Of a stretch of 13,292 nucleotides of DNA, positions 6,348-12,857 are shown one piece after another. The notes below the pieces were generated by a model that searched no databases, was not told the origin of the DNA, and saw nothing but the letters and a program-made list of their open reading frames with translations. The number at the start of each line of letters is the position of its first letter. Within the stretch, counting starts at the first letter, position 1. This stretch comes from DATBFX01 sp036558305 (lineage in GTDB: Bacteria; Chloroflexota; Chloroflexia; Thermomicrobiales; UBA6265), in NCBI GenBank assembly GCA_036558305.1, contig DATBFX010000333.1, positions 1 to 13,292 on the forward strand, read 5' to 3'. The position numbers and the translations under genes were made by a program.

Positions 6348-7067
6348 GTGCCGGACAACCAACCGATCGCTCAGACGATACTCGATCGCCTCGCCCAGGC
6401 GAGCACTGCAACGATCACGACCCAACTCTTCAAGCGTGGTCTGCGCAACCAATTCCTGAACGGGGTGCTTCCGTACAACCCGGAGCACGCCCGTTTCGTC
6501 GGCGAGGCGGTTACCCTGCGTAGCATCCCCGCGCGCGAAGATCTCGACCGGGAAGAGGTGTTCCGCGATCCCGAGCACCCGCAACGCAAGGCGATCGAAA
6601 CCGTCGGCCCCGGTCAGGTCCTGGTCCTCGATTGCCGTGGCGATTTGCGGGCGGCCAACGCCGGCGCCATCCTCGTCACCCGCGCCAAGGTGCGCGGTGC
6701 CGTCGCCGTCGTCAGCGACGGGGCTTTCCGTGATTCGCCGGAGATCGCCCGGATGCCCTTCCCCGTCTTCGCCGCCGGCCGCTCCGCGACGCTCAGTCTG
6801 GCGGTCCATCACGCCGTCGACATCAACGTCCCGATCGGCTGCGCCGGCGTCGCCGTCTACCCCGGCGACGTTCTGGTGGGCGACGAAGAAGGCGTCGTCG
6901 TCATCCCCCGTCACCTCGCCGCGGAGATCGCCCAACCCGCCGCCGACCAGGAAGACCTCGAACGCTTCATCCAGGAGAAGGTCGCCAGCGGCGCGCCCCT
7001 CCGCGGCACCTACCCGCCGAACGAGCAGACGCTGGAGGAGTACCGCACCCGGCGCAGCCAATCGTAG
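6348..7067 (+). CDS. RraA-like family protein (HMG/CHA aldolase or oxaloacetate decarboxylase-type fold)
   Basis: 239-residue member of the RraA-like/Methyltransf_6 family (PF03737). Despite the name, most such proteins outside enterobacteria are metal-dependent aldolases or decarboxylases acting on 4-hydroxy-4-methyl-2-oxoglutarate, oxaloacetate or related keto acids. GTG at 6348 is chosen because AAAGGAGAG precedes it; an in-frame ATG at 6279 lies inside the promoter. The signature is GDLRAANAGAILVTRAKVRG (98-117), then SDGAFRDSPEI with D124, substrate-binding R128 and metal-site D129, then PVFAAG. The active-site positions are therefore kept. GDEEGVVVIP (178-187) is also typical. It converges with garR across a palindromic element that carries its stop codon. 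Keto-acid chemistry fits the neighbours; a role in RNase regulation is unlikely. Confidence 0.88.
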   Translation: MPDNQPIAQTILDRLAQASTATITTQLFKRGLRNQFLNGVLPYNPEHARFVGEAVTLRSIPAREDLDREEVFRDPEHPQRKAIETVGPGQVLVLDCRGDLRAANAGAILVTRAKVRGAVAVVSDGAFRDSPEIARMPFPVFAAGRSATLSLAVHHAVDINVPIGCAGVAVYPGDVLVGDEEGVVVIPRHLAAEIAQPAADQEDLERFIQEKVASGAPLRGTYPPNEQTLEEYRTRRSQS

Positions 7068-7152
7068 GGGCGGACCGCCGTGTCCGCCCTCCTCGATTGC
7101 GCATACGCAGGAGGGCGGACATCGCCCAGAGGGCACCCGGCCCGCCCTTACG
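7063..7152. repeat. Short palindromic (MITE/REP-like) element between convergent genes
   Basis: The ends form an inverted repeat: CGTAGGGGCGGA at 7063-7074 and, on the other strand, CGTAAGGGCGGG at 7152-7141 (10 of 12 match). Inside lie GGGCGGAC at 7068, GTCCGCCC at 7082 and GGGCGGAC at 7113, so two alternative hairpins share the central arm. The outer repeats supply the TAG of the RraA-like gene and the TAA of garR. Whether it is mobile is inferred from its structure alone. Confidence 0.55.
7081..7121. terminator. 13-bp perfect stem-loop between convergent genes (possible bidirectional terminator)
   Basis: TGTCCGCCCTCCT (7081-7093) pairs perfectly with AGGAGGGCGGACA (7109-7121) around a 15-base loop. 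It lies just past both converging stop codons. There is no T-tract on either side, so it is not a canonical intrinsic terminator, but a GC-rich stem here could stop transcription or protect 3' ends. Confidence 0.35.
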
Positions 7153-8044
7153 ACGCCTGCACCGTGAACTGCGCCAAATCTTCGATCACCGTGAGCAACG
7201 CCGAGTGATCCAGGTCCCCCTTCCCGGCGGCCGAGAGGGCGTCGAACAACTGACCGACCAGGGCGGAGACGGGCATCGAGACGCCTTGCTCCTTGCCGGT
7301 CGCGAGGGCGATGCCGAGGTCCTTGCGGTGGAGATCGACCCGGAAACCGGGTTGGAATTGGTGGGCGATCATCGTCGCCCCCTTCAATTCCAGCACGCGG
7401 CTGGCGGCAAGACCGCCGCTCAAGACCTGGACGATCTTGGCCGGATCGACACCCGCCTTCGCTCCCAGCACCAGGGCTTCGCTCACCGCCGCGTAGTTCA
7501 AGGCGACGACGATCTGGTTGCAGGCCTTAACCGTTTGCCCGGCACCGGCATCGCCGACGTGGACGATCGTTTTCCCCATCGCTTCGAACAGCGGTTTCGC
7601 CCGCTCGAAGTCGGCGGCGTCGCCACCGACCATGATGCTCAGCGTCCCGGCGATCGCCCCCTTGTCGCCGCCGCTGACCGGCGCGTCGAGCGCCCGCGCC
7701 CCCTTTGCCGCGAGCGCCTCGCCGACCTCGACGGCGGTCGCCGGCGCGATCGTGCTCATATCGATCAGCAGGTGTCCCTCGCCGACCGCGCCGAGCAGAC
7801 CGTTCTCGGCGAACACGACGTTCCGCACGTCCGGCGAATCGGGCAGCATCGTGATGATCGTCTTGGTCTGCTCCGCCACCGCGCGCGGCGAATCGGCCGC
7901 CGTAAACGCTTCCGACTCCGCGACGAGCGCCTCCACGTCGTCCCGACTCCGGTTGTGCACGACGAGCGAATACCCCGCCTTGGCGAGATTCCGCGCCATC
8001 GGCTTCCCCATGATCCCGAGCCCGATGAACCCGAGCTGTTCCAC
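7148..8044 (-). CDS. garR: 2-hydroxy-3-oxopropionate (tartronate semialdehyde) reductase
   Basis: 298-residue beta-hydroxyacid dehydrogenase reducing tartronate semialdehyde to D-glycerate with NAD(P)H. The N-terminus GFIGLGIMGKPMARNL (5-20) has the Rossmann GxGxxG and is very close to GarR/GlxR. NRSRDD follows the second strand as expected for dinucleotide specificity. The substrate-binding motif DAPVSGGDKGA is at 120-130 and the catalytic lysine is K173 in GAGQTVKACNQ. The start is GTG at 8044, preceded by AAAGGAGA; length is normal. It lies downstream of hyi on the same strand with 96 bases between, filled by a heptamer-repeat hairpin, so it is probably co-transcribed. A 3-hydroxyisobutyrate dehydrogenase is the alternative, but the hyi neighbour favours GarR. 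Confidence 0.9.
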   Translation of the reverse strand: MEQLGFIGLGIMGKPMARNLAKAGYSLVVHNRSRDDVEALVAESEAFTAADSPRAVAEQTKTIITMLPDSPDVRNVVFAENGLLGAVGEGHLLIDMSTIAPATAVEVGEALAAKGARALDAPVSGGDKGAIAGTLSIMVGGDAADFERAKPLFEAMGKTIVHVGDAGAGQTVKACNQIVVALNYAAVSEALVLGAKAGVDPAKIVQVLSGGLAASRVLELKGATMIAHQFQPGFRVDLHRKDLGIALATGKEQGVSMPVSALVGQLFDALSAAGKGDLDHSALLTVIEDLAQFTVQAS

Positions 8045-8059
8045 GTCACTCTCCTTTGA

Positions 8060-8142
8060 GGCGGAGGGCGGAGGGCGGAGGGCGGGAGGAGATGGACGAA
8101 TTCTCTTCCGCCCTCCGCCTTCCGCCTTCCGCCCTCCGCCCT
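8060..8142. repeat. Heptamer-repeat inverted element in the hyi-garR intercistronic gap
   Basis: Four tandem GCGGAGG-type heptamers (8060-8087) face five CCGCCCT/CCGCCTT heptamers (about 8108-8142) around an 18-base loop containing GAATTC. Arms 8060-8087 and 8106-8133 pair at 25 of 28 positions. The element runs from the hyi stop codon almost to the garR ribosome-binding site. In transcript it would form a long, GC-rich hairpin inside the operon. Confidence 0.8.
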
Positions 8143-8926
8143 ACGTCCAGTAGCCCCACTCCCGTAGCCAGCCGAAGGAGTCTTCGGTGCGACCGCTTGG
8201 GCGGTATTCGAGGGCGATCCAGCCGTCGTAGCCGGTCTCGTCGATGGCTTGGAAGACGTAGGGATAGTTGATTTCGCCGGTGCCGGGTTGGTTGCGGTTG
8301 GGGCTGTCGGCGATCTGGATGTGGCCGATGCGATCCATCCGCTGCTTGAGCGTCGCCGTCAGGTTCCCTTCGGTCCGCTGCGCGTGGTAGACGTCGAATT
8401 CCAGGCGCAGATTCGGATGCCCGATCTCGTCCAGAAGGGCGAACCCCCGGCTCGGTGTGTTGAGGAACATGCCGGGGATGTCGTAGGTGTTGATCGGCTC
8501 GACGAGTTGCCGGATCCCAGCGCCCTGCGTCTGCTCGGCGGCATAGGCGAGGTTGTCGCGGAGGGAGCGCCACTGGTCATCCTCTGGCACGTCGGCGAGG
8601 GTCAGCCCGCTCAGGCAGTTGATCCGCGGCACGCCGAGCTCCGTAGCGATTTCGAGGGCGCGGGCGACCCCGTCGCGAAACTCGGCGGTGCGGCGGGGAT
8701 CGTTGGCGATCCCGCGTTCGCCTTTGGCCCAATCGCCGGGGGGAAGGTTGAAGTTGATCAACCCGATCCCGTTCCGCGTCAGCGCCTCGCGGATGGCGGC
8801 GACGTCCTCGCCGTAGGGGAAGAGGAACTCGACGGCCTTGAACCCGACGGCAGCGGCGCGATCGAAACGCTCTACGACGGGGTACTCGGTGAAGAGCATC
8901 GAGAGATTGGCGGCAAATCGCGGCAT
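8141..8926 (-). CDS. hyi: Hydroxypyruvate isomerase
   Basis: 261-residue TIM-barrel isomerase interconverting hydroxypyruvate and tartronate semialdehyde in glyoxylate/glycerate metabolism. ATG at 8926 follows GGAGGTGGT; an in-frame upstream ATG at 8977 would add an atypical basic leader and run through the palindrome region. The family fingerprint runs the whole length: FAANLSMLFTEYP (4-16), VEFLFPYGED, LPPGDWAKGERGIA (61-74), catalytic-type Glu143 in VEPINTYDIPG, FDVYHAQRTEG (177-187) for the metal site, HIQIADSPNRNQPGTGEINY, and second Glu240 in ALEYRP. All expected residues are present. It heads a minus-strand operon with garR and is divergent from the ThDP enzyme, the classic hyi/garR setting of glyoxylate assimilation. 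Confidence 0.92.
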   Translation of the reverse strand: MPRFAANLSMLFTEYPVVERFDRAAAVGFKAVEFLFPYGEDVAAIREALTRNGIGLINFNLPPGDWAKGERGIANDPRRTAEFRDGVARALEIATELGVPRINCLSGLTLADVPEDDQWRSLRDNLAYAAEQTQGAGIRQLVEPINTYDIPGMFLNTPSRGFALLDEIGHPNLRLEFDVYHAQRTEGNLTATLKQRMDRIGHIQIADSPNRNQPGTGEINYPYVFQAIDETGYDGWIALEYRPSGRTEDSFGWLREWGYWT

Positions 8927-8952
8927 ACCACCTCCGAAGGCGGGTGACGTGG

Positions 8953-8975
8953 GCGGTCGAGACGGTCTCCACCGC
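8953..8975. promoter_or_regulatory. 23-bp near-perfect palindrome, candidate operator in the hyi leader
   Basis: Left arm GCGGTCGAGAC (8953-8963), a single central base, and right arm GTCTCCACCGC (8965-8975); ten of eleven pairs match. It lies 27 bases upstream of the hyi ATG and, given the predicted promoter, just downstream of the transcription start, suiting a repressor roadblock. It could alternatively act as an RNA hairpin in the hyi leader. No regulator gene is in the window. Confidence 0.5.
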
Positions 8976-8995
8976 ATCGCGGCTTACGGGCGAGC

Positions 8996-9024
8996 ATCCT
9001 ACGGGGGAGCCGTCGATCGGTCAA
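8996..9024 (-). promoter_or_regulatory. Candidate sigma70-type promoter for hyi-garR
   Basis: On the minus strand TTGACC (9024-9019, one mismatch to consensus), a 17-base spacer, and TAGGAT (9001-8996, two mismatches). The predicted start is near 8989, giving a leader of about 60 bases containing the 23-bp palindrome. Confidence 0.45.
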
Positions 9025-9040
9025 CCACACGGCGGGCAAC

Positions 9041-9069
9041 TCGCCAAGCGGGTCTCGTCGCGCTACGAT
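9041..9069 (+). promoter_or_regulatory. Candidate promoter for the ThDP-enzyme gene
   Basis: TCGCCA (9041-9046), a 17-base spacer and TACGAT (9064-9069), each matching four of six consensus bases. The leader would be about 35 bases. This is weaker than the hyi promoter, and the -10 box is the better half. Confidence 0.3.
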
Positions 9070-9110
9070 CCCGCCTCGGCAATCGAGCCGAACGAGAGAA
9101 GGGAGTCGTA

Positions 9111-10784
9111 ATGACGGAAACGGTCCGCGCGGGTGTGGCGGCGGTAAGGGTGTTGCGAGATCGGGGTGTACGGTATGCATTCGGCGTTCCAGGGGAGAGT
9201 TTTCTCGGGTTGCTCGACGCCCTCTACGAGACACCGGAGATTCGGTTGGTCGCGACCCGGCACGAAGGGGGCGCCGCCTTCATGGCCGACGCCGTCGGCA
9301 AGCTGACCGGCCAACCCGCGATCTGCATGGGTACCCGCGGTGTCGGTTCGGCCAACCTCGCGATCGGTATCCACACCGCGCAGCAGGATTCGACTCCGCT
9401 GATCGCCCTCGTCGGTCAGGTCGAAACCCCGTTTCGCCATCGGGAAGCCCTGCAAGAAGTCGAACTCGCCCCGTTTCTCGGCCAGATTACCAAGTGGGCC
9501 GTCGAAGCACCGAATGGAGCCGAACTGCCCCGACTTGCGAGCGAAGCCTACCGGCGCAGCGTCGCTGGTCGACCGGGCCCCGTCGCCATCGCCTTGCGGG
9601 GCGACATCCTGGATGAGGAGGTGCCCCAGGAGTTGCCCGCCGGGACGGTCAGGGCCACCTCGGCACCGACGCGGGAAGCGGTCGGGGCCGCATTGGCGCT
9701 GCTTCGCGACGCCGAGCGCCCGCTGATCATCGCCGGCGGCGGCACGCTTCGCAGCGGCGCAACGGCCGACCTGCTCGCCTTCGCCGAGCAGGCGGGGATT
9801 CCGGTGATGGGCGCGTTCCGGCGATTGGACGTGTTTCCGGGCGACCATCCGCTCTCGCTCGGATCGCTGTCGTTCGGGACACCGGCCGCGATGGTCGAGC
9901 GCGCCCGTGCGGCCGACGTGGTGCTCGCCATCGGCACCCGCCTGGCCGAGTTGACGACCCTCGCCTACACCGTGCCCGGACCCGGTGCGGCGCTGATCCA
10001 CGTCGATGTCTCCCCCGAGGAAACGGGCCGCAGCTTCCCGGCGTGCGTCGCGATCGCCGCCGACGCGCGGGAGGCCCTGACGCTGTTCCTCACCCAGGCG
10101 CGGCAGATCGATTGGCCCGACCGATCGGCGCAGAATGCGCACGATCGCCGCGCATGCGAGGACGCGACGACACCGCCGGCGGTGTCGTCGGTACGGGAGG
10201 GGGTCGATCCTGCCGTCGTCGTCTCGGAGCTGCAACGGCAATTGCCCGCGGAGGCCATCTTGACGTGCGACGCCGGAAACTTCTTCGGCTGGGTCGCGCG
10301 GTACTACCGGTTCCGCCGGCCCGGAACGTTCCTCGGTCCGACGTCCGGCGCGATGGGCTACGCGGTGCCGGCCGCGGTCGCTGCGGCGATCGTCCGCGAG
10401 AGCGCCACACCGGTCGTTGCCCTCGCCGGCGACGGCGGGTTCATGATGACGAGCAACGAGTTGGCGGTTGCCGCGCAACTCGGACTTCGCCTCGTCTGCG
10501 TCGTCTTCGACAATGCCTTGTACGGAACGATCCGGCTCCACCAGGAGCGCACCTATCCCGGCCGGGTGTCCGGCACCGAGTTGTGGAGTCCCGACTTCGT
10601 CCGCTACGCGGAGGCGTTCGGCGGGCTCGGGGTGCGGGTCGAGTGCAACCAGGACGTGCCGGACGCGGTCCGCGCCGTCCTGGACCATCCAGGGATCGCG
10701 GTGTTGTCGGTCGCGGTCGCGCGGGAGACGATCGGGGTGGGGCAGACGCTCGGCCATGTCGCTCCCCGGAAGCGTCGGGGTTGA
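9111..10784 (+). CDS. Thiamine-diphosphate-dependent enzyme, acetolactate-synthase-like
   Basis: 557-residue ThDP enzyme with the three-domain layout of acetohydroxyacid synthase, POX and glyoxylate carboligase: N-terminal pyrimidine-binding domain (1-165), central domain (about 185-330) and C-terminal PP-binding domain (365-540). The ThDP/Mg motif is GDGGFMM...FDN (440-468). The catalytic glutamate that activates the cofactor is present as E52 in ATRHEGGAAFMAD. ATG at 9111 follows GAGAAGGGAG. Its place beside hyi and garR would predict glyoxylate carboligase (Gcl), but true Gcl carries Val at the E52 position, so this is probably a different carboligase or decarboxylase (acetolactate synthase-like, or acting on a keto acid). 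No regulatory subunit gene follows, which argues against biosynthetic AHAS. Substrate unresolved. Confidence 0.88.
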   Translation: MTETVRAGVAAVRVLRDRGVRYAFGVPGESFLGLLDALYETPEIRLVATRHEGGAAFMADAVGKLTGQPAICMGTRGVGSANLAIGIHTAQQDSTPLIALVGQVETPFRHREALQEVELAPFLGQITKWAVEAPNGAELPRLASEAYRRSVAGRPGPVAIALRGDILDEEVPQELPAGTVRATSAPTREAVGAALALLRDAERPLIIAGGGTLRSGATADLLAFAEQAGIPVMGAFRRLDVFPGDHPLSLGSLSFGTPAAMVERARAADVVLAIGTRLAELTTLAYTVPGPGAALIHVDVSPEETGRSFPACVAIAADAREALTLFLTQARQIDWPDRSAQNAHDRRACEDATTPPAVSSVREGVDPAVVVSELQRQLPAEAILTCDAGNFFGWVARYYRFRRPGTFLGPTSGAMGYAVPAAVAAAIVRESATPVVALAGDGGFMMTSNELAVAAQLGLRLVCVVFDNALYGTIRLHQERTYPGRVSGTELWSPDFVRYAEAFGGLGVRVECNQDVPDAVRAVLDHPGIAVLSVAVARETIGVGQTLGHVAPRKRRG

Positions 10785-10794
10785 GCGTGCTCCG

Positions 10795-10823
10795 TTGCCC
10801 TCGCCCGAGGTGCGCGGTAGAAG
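10795..10823 (+). promoter_or_regulatory. Candidate promoter for the S9 peptidase gene
   Basis: TTGCCC (10795-10800), a 17-base spacer and TAGAAG (10818-10823), each matching four of six consensus bases, in the 75-base gap after the ThDP gene. The predicted leader is about 30 bases. The peptidase may also be read through from upstream. Confidence 0.3.
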
Positions 10824-10859
10824 ACGGTCGGATGTGCGCAAACGAGGGAAATCTCACCG

Positions 10860-12806
10860 ATGTCCGTTCCTCCAGGTCAACCGGAAGATCGCGCAACAAG
10901 AGCTCTGCCTTTGACCCCCGAGGAGTTGGCCGACCGCCGGGTTCCGGCCAACCCGCGGGTGTCGCCGGACGGTCGGCTCGTCGCCTTCACCGTCGCCGCC
11001 GCGAGTCAAAGGGGCGAGCACAAGGAGCAGGCGATCTGGCTCTCGCGCGACGGACGGGCTGCGGAGCAGTTCACCGCCGGAGTCGCCGAAGATGGGGAAC
11101 CCCGCTGGTCGCCGGATGGCAGGCGCTTGCTTTTCCTCTCCGATCGGGCGGAGCGGGGAGTCTCGAAGGTCTACCTCATGCGCGTCGACGGCGGCGAGGC
11201 ACAACCGCTCGGCGACCTTCGGGGCAAGTTGAGCGATCCATCCTGGTCGCCAGACGGGTCAACGATCGCCGTGCTCCGCAAGGATCCCGACACCGACGCC
11301 GAGAAGACGCGCAAAGAAGACAAAGACGACGCGATCGTCGTGGACGCCGACCCGAAGCTCAACCGGTTGTGGGTGATCGACGTCGCGACCGGTCAAGCCC
11401 GGCAACTGAGCTACGGGACCCGCCAGATTTGGGCCCTCGGTTGGGCCCCGGATGGCGCGCGAGTGGCGATCGTGACCACGGACGACCCCGGTCCCGACGC
11501 CCTCAGCGGGTCCAGCGATCTTTGGACGGTCCCGGTCTCCGGCGGGTTGCCCTGCCACATCGCGACGTTTCCGTCCGGCGCCGACTCGCCGGTCTTCGTC
11601 GAGACACCAGAGGGTCCCGGAGTTGTCGTGCTGACGAATGGCAGCCGTGCGGACCCGGCCGATTCGGTCTGGTATGCGTCGCTCGCCGGAGGGGAACCGC
11701 GTAACCTCCTGCCCGGCTACGCGGGCAACGTCGAAGCGCTGAGCCAGGTTCCCGGCTACCGGACCGCCGTCCTGGTTCGCGCCGTCGAGCGCACGCACGC
11801 ACACGCCTACGAACTCGCGGTCGCGACCGGCGAACTGCGGTCGCGAACGCCGGAATCGATGTGGCAAGAGGGAAGCATCACCGACGGTCCGTCGATGTCG
11901 GGAGACGGTGCGACGCTCGCCGTGGTGTGGTCGAGCGGGTCGATCCCGCATGAGGTCTACGTCGGGAAACAGGAGGGAGAAGCAACGGCCGTCACCGAGT
12001 TTGGCACGTCGTTTCGGGGGCGCCTGAGTCCGACGGACCACGTGACCTGGACGAGCGACGGTCACGAGATCGAGGGGATCCTCACCTATCCCGCCGGGTA
12101 CGTCGAAGGTCGGCGATTTCCGCTGATCGTCGACATCCATGGTGGCCCGAGTTGGCAATGGGAGGACTACGCGTTTCTCCATTGCAGCCGGCGGGCGCAG
12201 TTGCTGGCCAGCAACGGCTTCGCCGTGCTCGCGCCCAATCCGCGCGGCAGCACCGGACGCGGCGCGGAGTTCCAGAAGTTGCTGCAAGACGACGTCGGTG
12301 GCGGCGAATCGCGCGACGTCATCGCCGGCGCGCTGGCGATGGTCGAACGCGGGATTGCCGACCGCGACCGGCTCGGTATCTGCGGCTGGAGCTGGGGCGG
12401 CTACCTGACGGCCTACACGATCACGCAAACGGACCTGTTCAAGGCGGCGATGATGGGCGCCGGACTCTCCAACCTCATCTCCGACCACGGCCAGGACGAC
12501 ATCCCCTCGTCGAACCTGCTCTACTTCCCCGGACTCCCCTACCAGCACCCCGACGCCTACTGGCAGGCCTCCGCACTTCGCCACATGACCGACTGCACGA
12601 CGCCGACGCTGATCCTGCACGGCGACGCCGATGCCCGCGTCCACCCGGCGCAGGGGATGGAGATGTACCGGGCGTTGAAGAGCCTCGGCGTTCCCGTCGA
12701 GTTCGTTCGCTATCCGCGCGAAGGGCACGCAATCAAAGAACGCCACCACCAGATCGACCTGATGCGCCGGTTGGTCGCGTGGTTCGACCGCTGGCTGAAG
12801 GCGTAA
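10860..12806 (+). CDS. S9 family prolyl oligopeptidase / acylaminoacyl-peptidase-like protein
   Basis: 648-residue serine peptidase of the S9C type, which cleaves short or N-acylated peptides. An N-terminal beta-propeller (about 20-390) contains TolB-like blades with WSPDG or WAPDG motifs (RWSPDGRRL, SWSPDGSTIAV, GWAPDGARVAI). The C-terminal alpha/beta-hydrolase domain has oxyanion HGGPS, nucleophile Ser511 in GWSWGGY, Asp591 in HGDADARV and His623 in REGHAI, so the triad is complete. There is no signal peptide, so it is probably cytoplasmic. The start at 10860 has GAGGG somewhat far upstream (11 bases); no better start is seen. A charged stretch (residues about 146-162, DTDAEKTRKEDKDD) interrupts the propeller, as is common in the family. 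Unrelated to the keto-acid genes except by position. Confidence 0.92.
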   Translation: MSVPPGQPEDRATRALPLTPEELADRRVPANPRVSPDGRLVAFTVAAASQRGEHKEQAIWLSRDGRAAEQFTAGVAEDGEPRWSPDGRRLLFLSDRAERGVSKVYLMRVDGGEAQPLGDLRGKLSDPSWSPDGSTIAVLRKDPDTDAEKTRKEDKDDAIVVDADPKLNRLWVIDVATGQARQLSYGTRQIWALGWAPDGARVAIVTTDDPGPDALSGSSDLWTVPVSGGLPCHIATFPSGADSPVFVETPEGPGVVVLTNGSRADPADSVWYASLAGGEPRNLLPGYAGNVEALSQVPGYRTAVLVRAVERTHAHAYELAVATGELRSRTPESMWQEGSITDGPSMSGDGATLAVVWSSGSIPHEVYVGKQEGEATAVTEFGTSFRGRLSPTDHVTWTSDGHEIEGILTYPAGYVEGRRFPLIVDIHGGPSWQWEDYAFLHCSRRAQLLASNGFAVLAPNPRGSTGRGAEFQKLLQDDVGGGESRDVIAGALAMVERGIADRDRLGICGWSWGGYLTAYTITQTDLFKAAMMGAGLSNLISDHGQDDIPSSNLLYFPGLPYQHPDAYWQASALRHMTDCTTPTLILHGDADARVHPAQGMEMYRALKSLGVPVEFVRYPREGHAIKERHHQIDLMRRLVAWFDRWLKA

Positions 12807-12857
12807 GATAGGGCAGACGCACCCGGTCACGATCCGCCCCAGCGAAGGACAGCGGTG

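Noticed and set aside
8060..8142. CRISPR array interpretation of the heptamer repeats
   Set aside because: Units are seven bases and contiguous, without spacers, and arranged as inverted arms.
9111..10784. Naming the ThDP gene gcl from its neighbours
   Set aside because: The protein has Glu where glyoxylate carboligase has Val, so context alone is not enough.
9063..10841. Long minus-strand open frame opposite the ThDP-enzyme gene
   Set aside because: Low-complexity, arginine-rich translation without motifs; the plus strand has full ThDP-family signatures.
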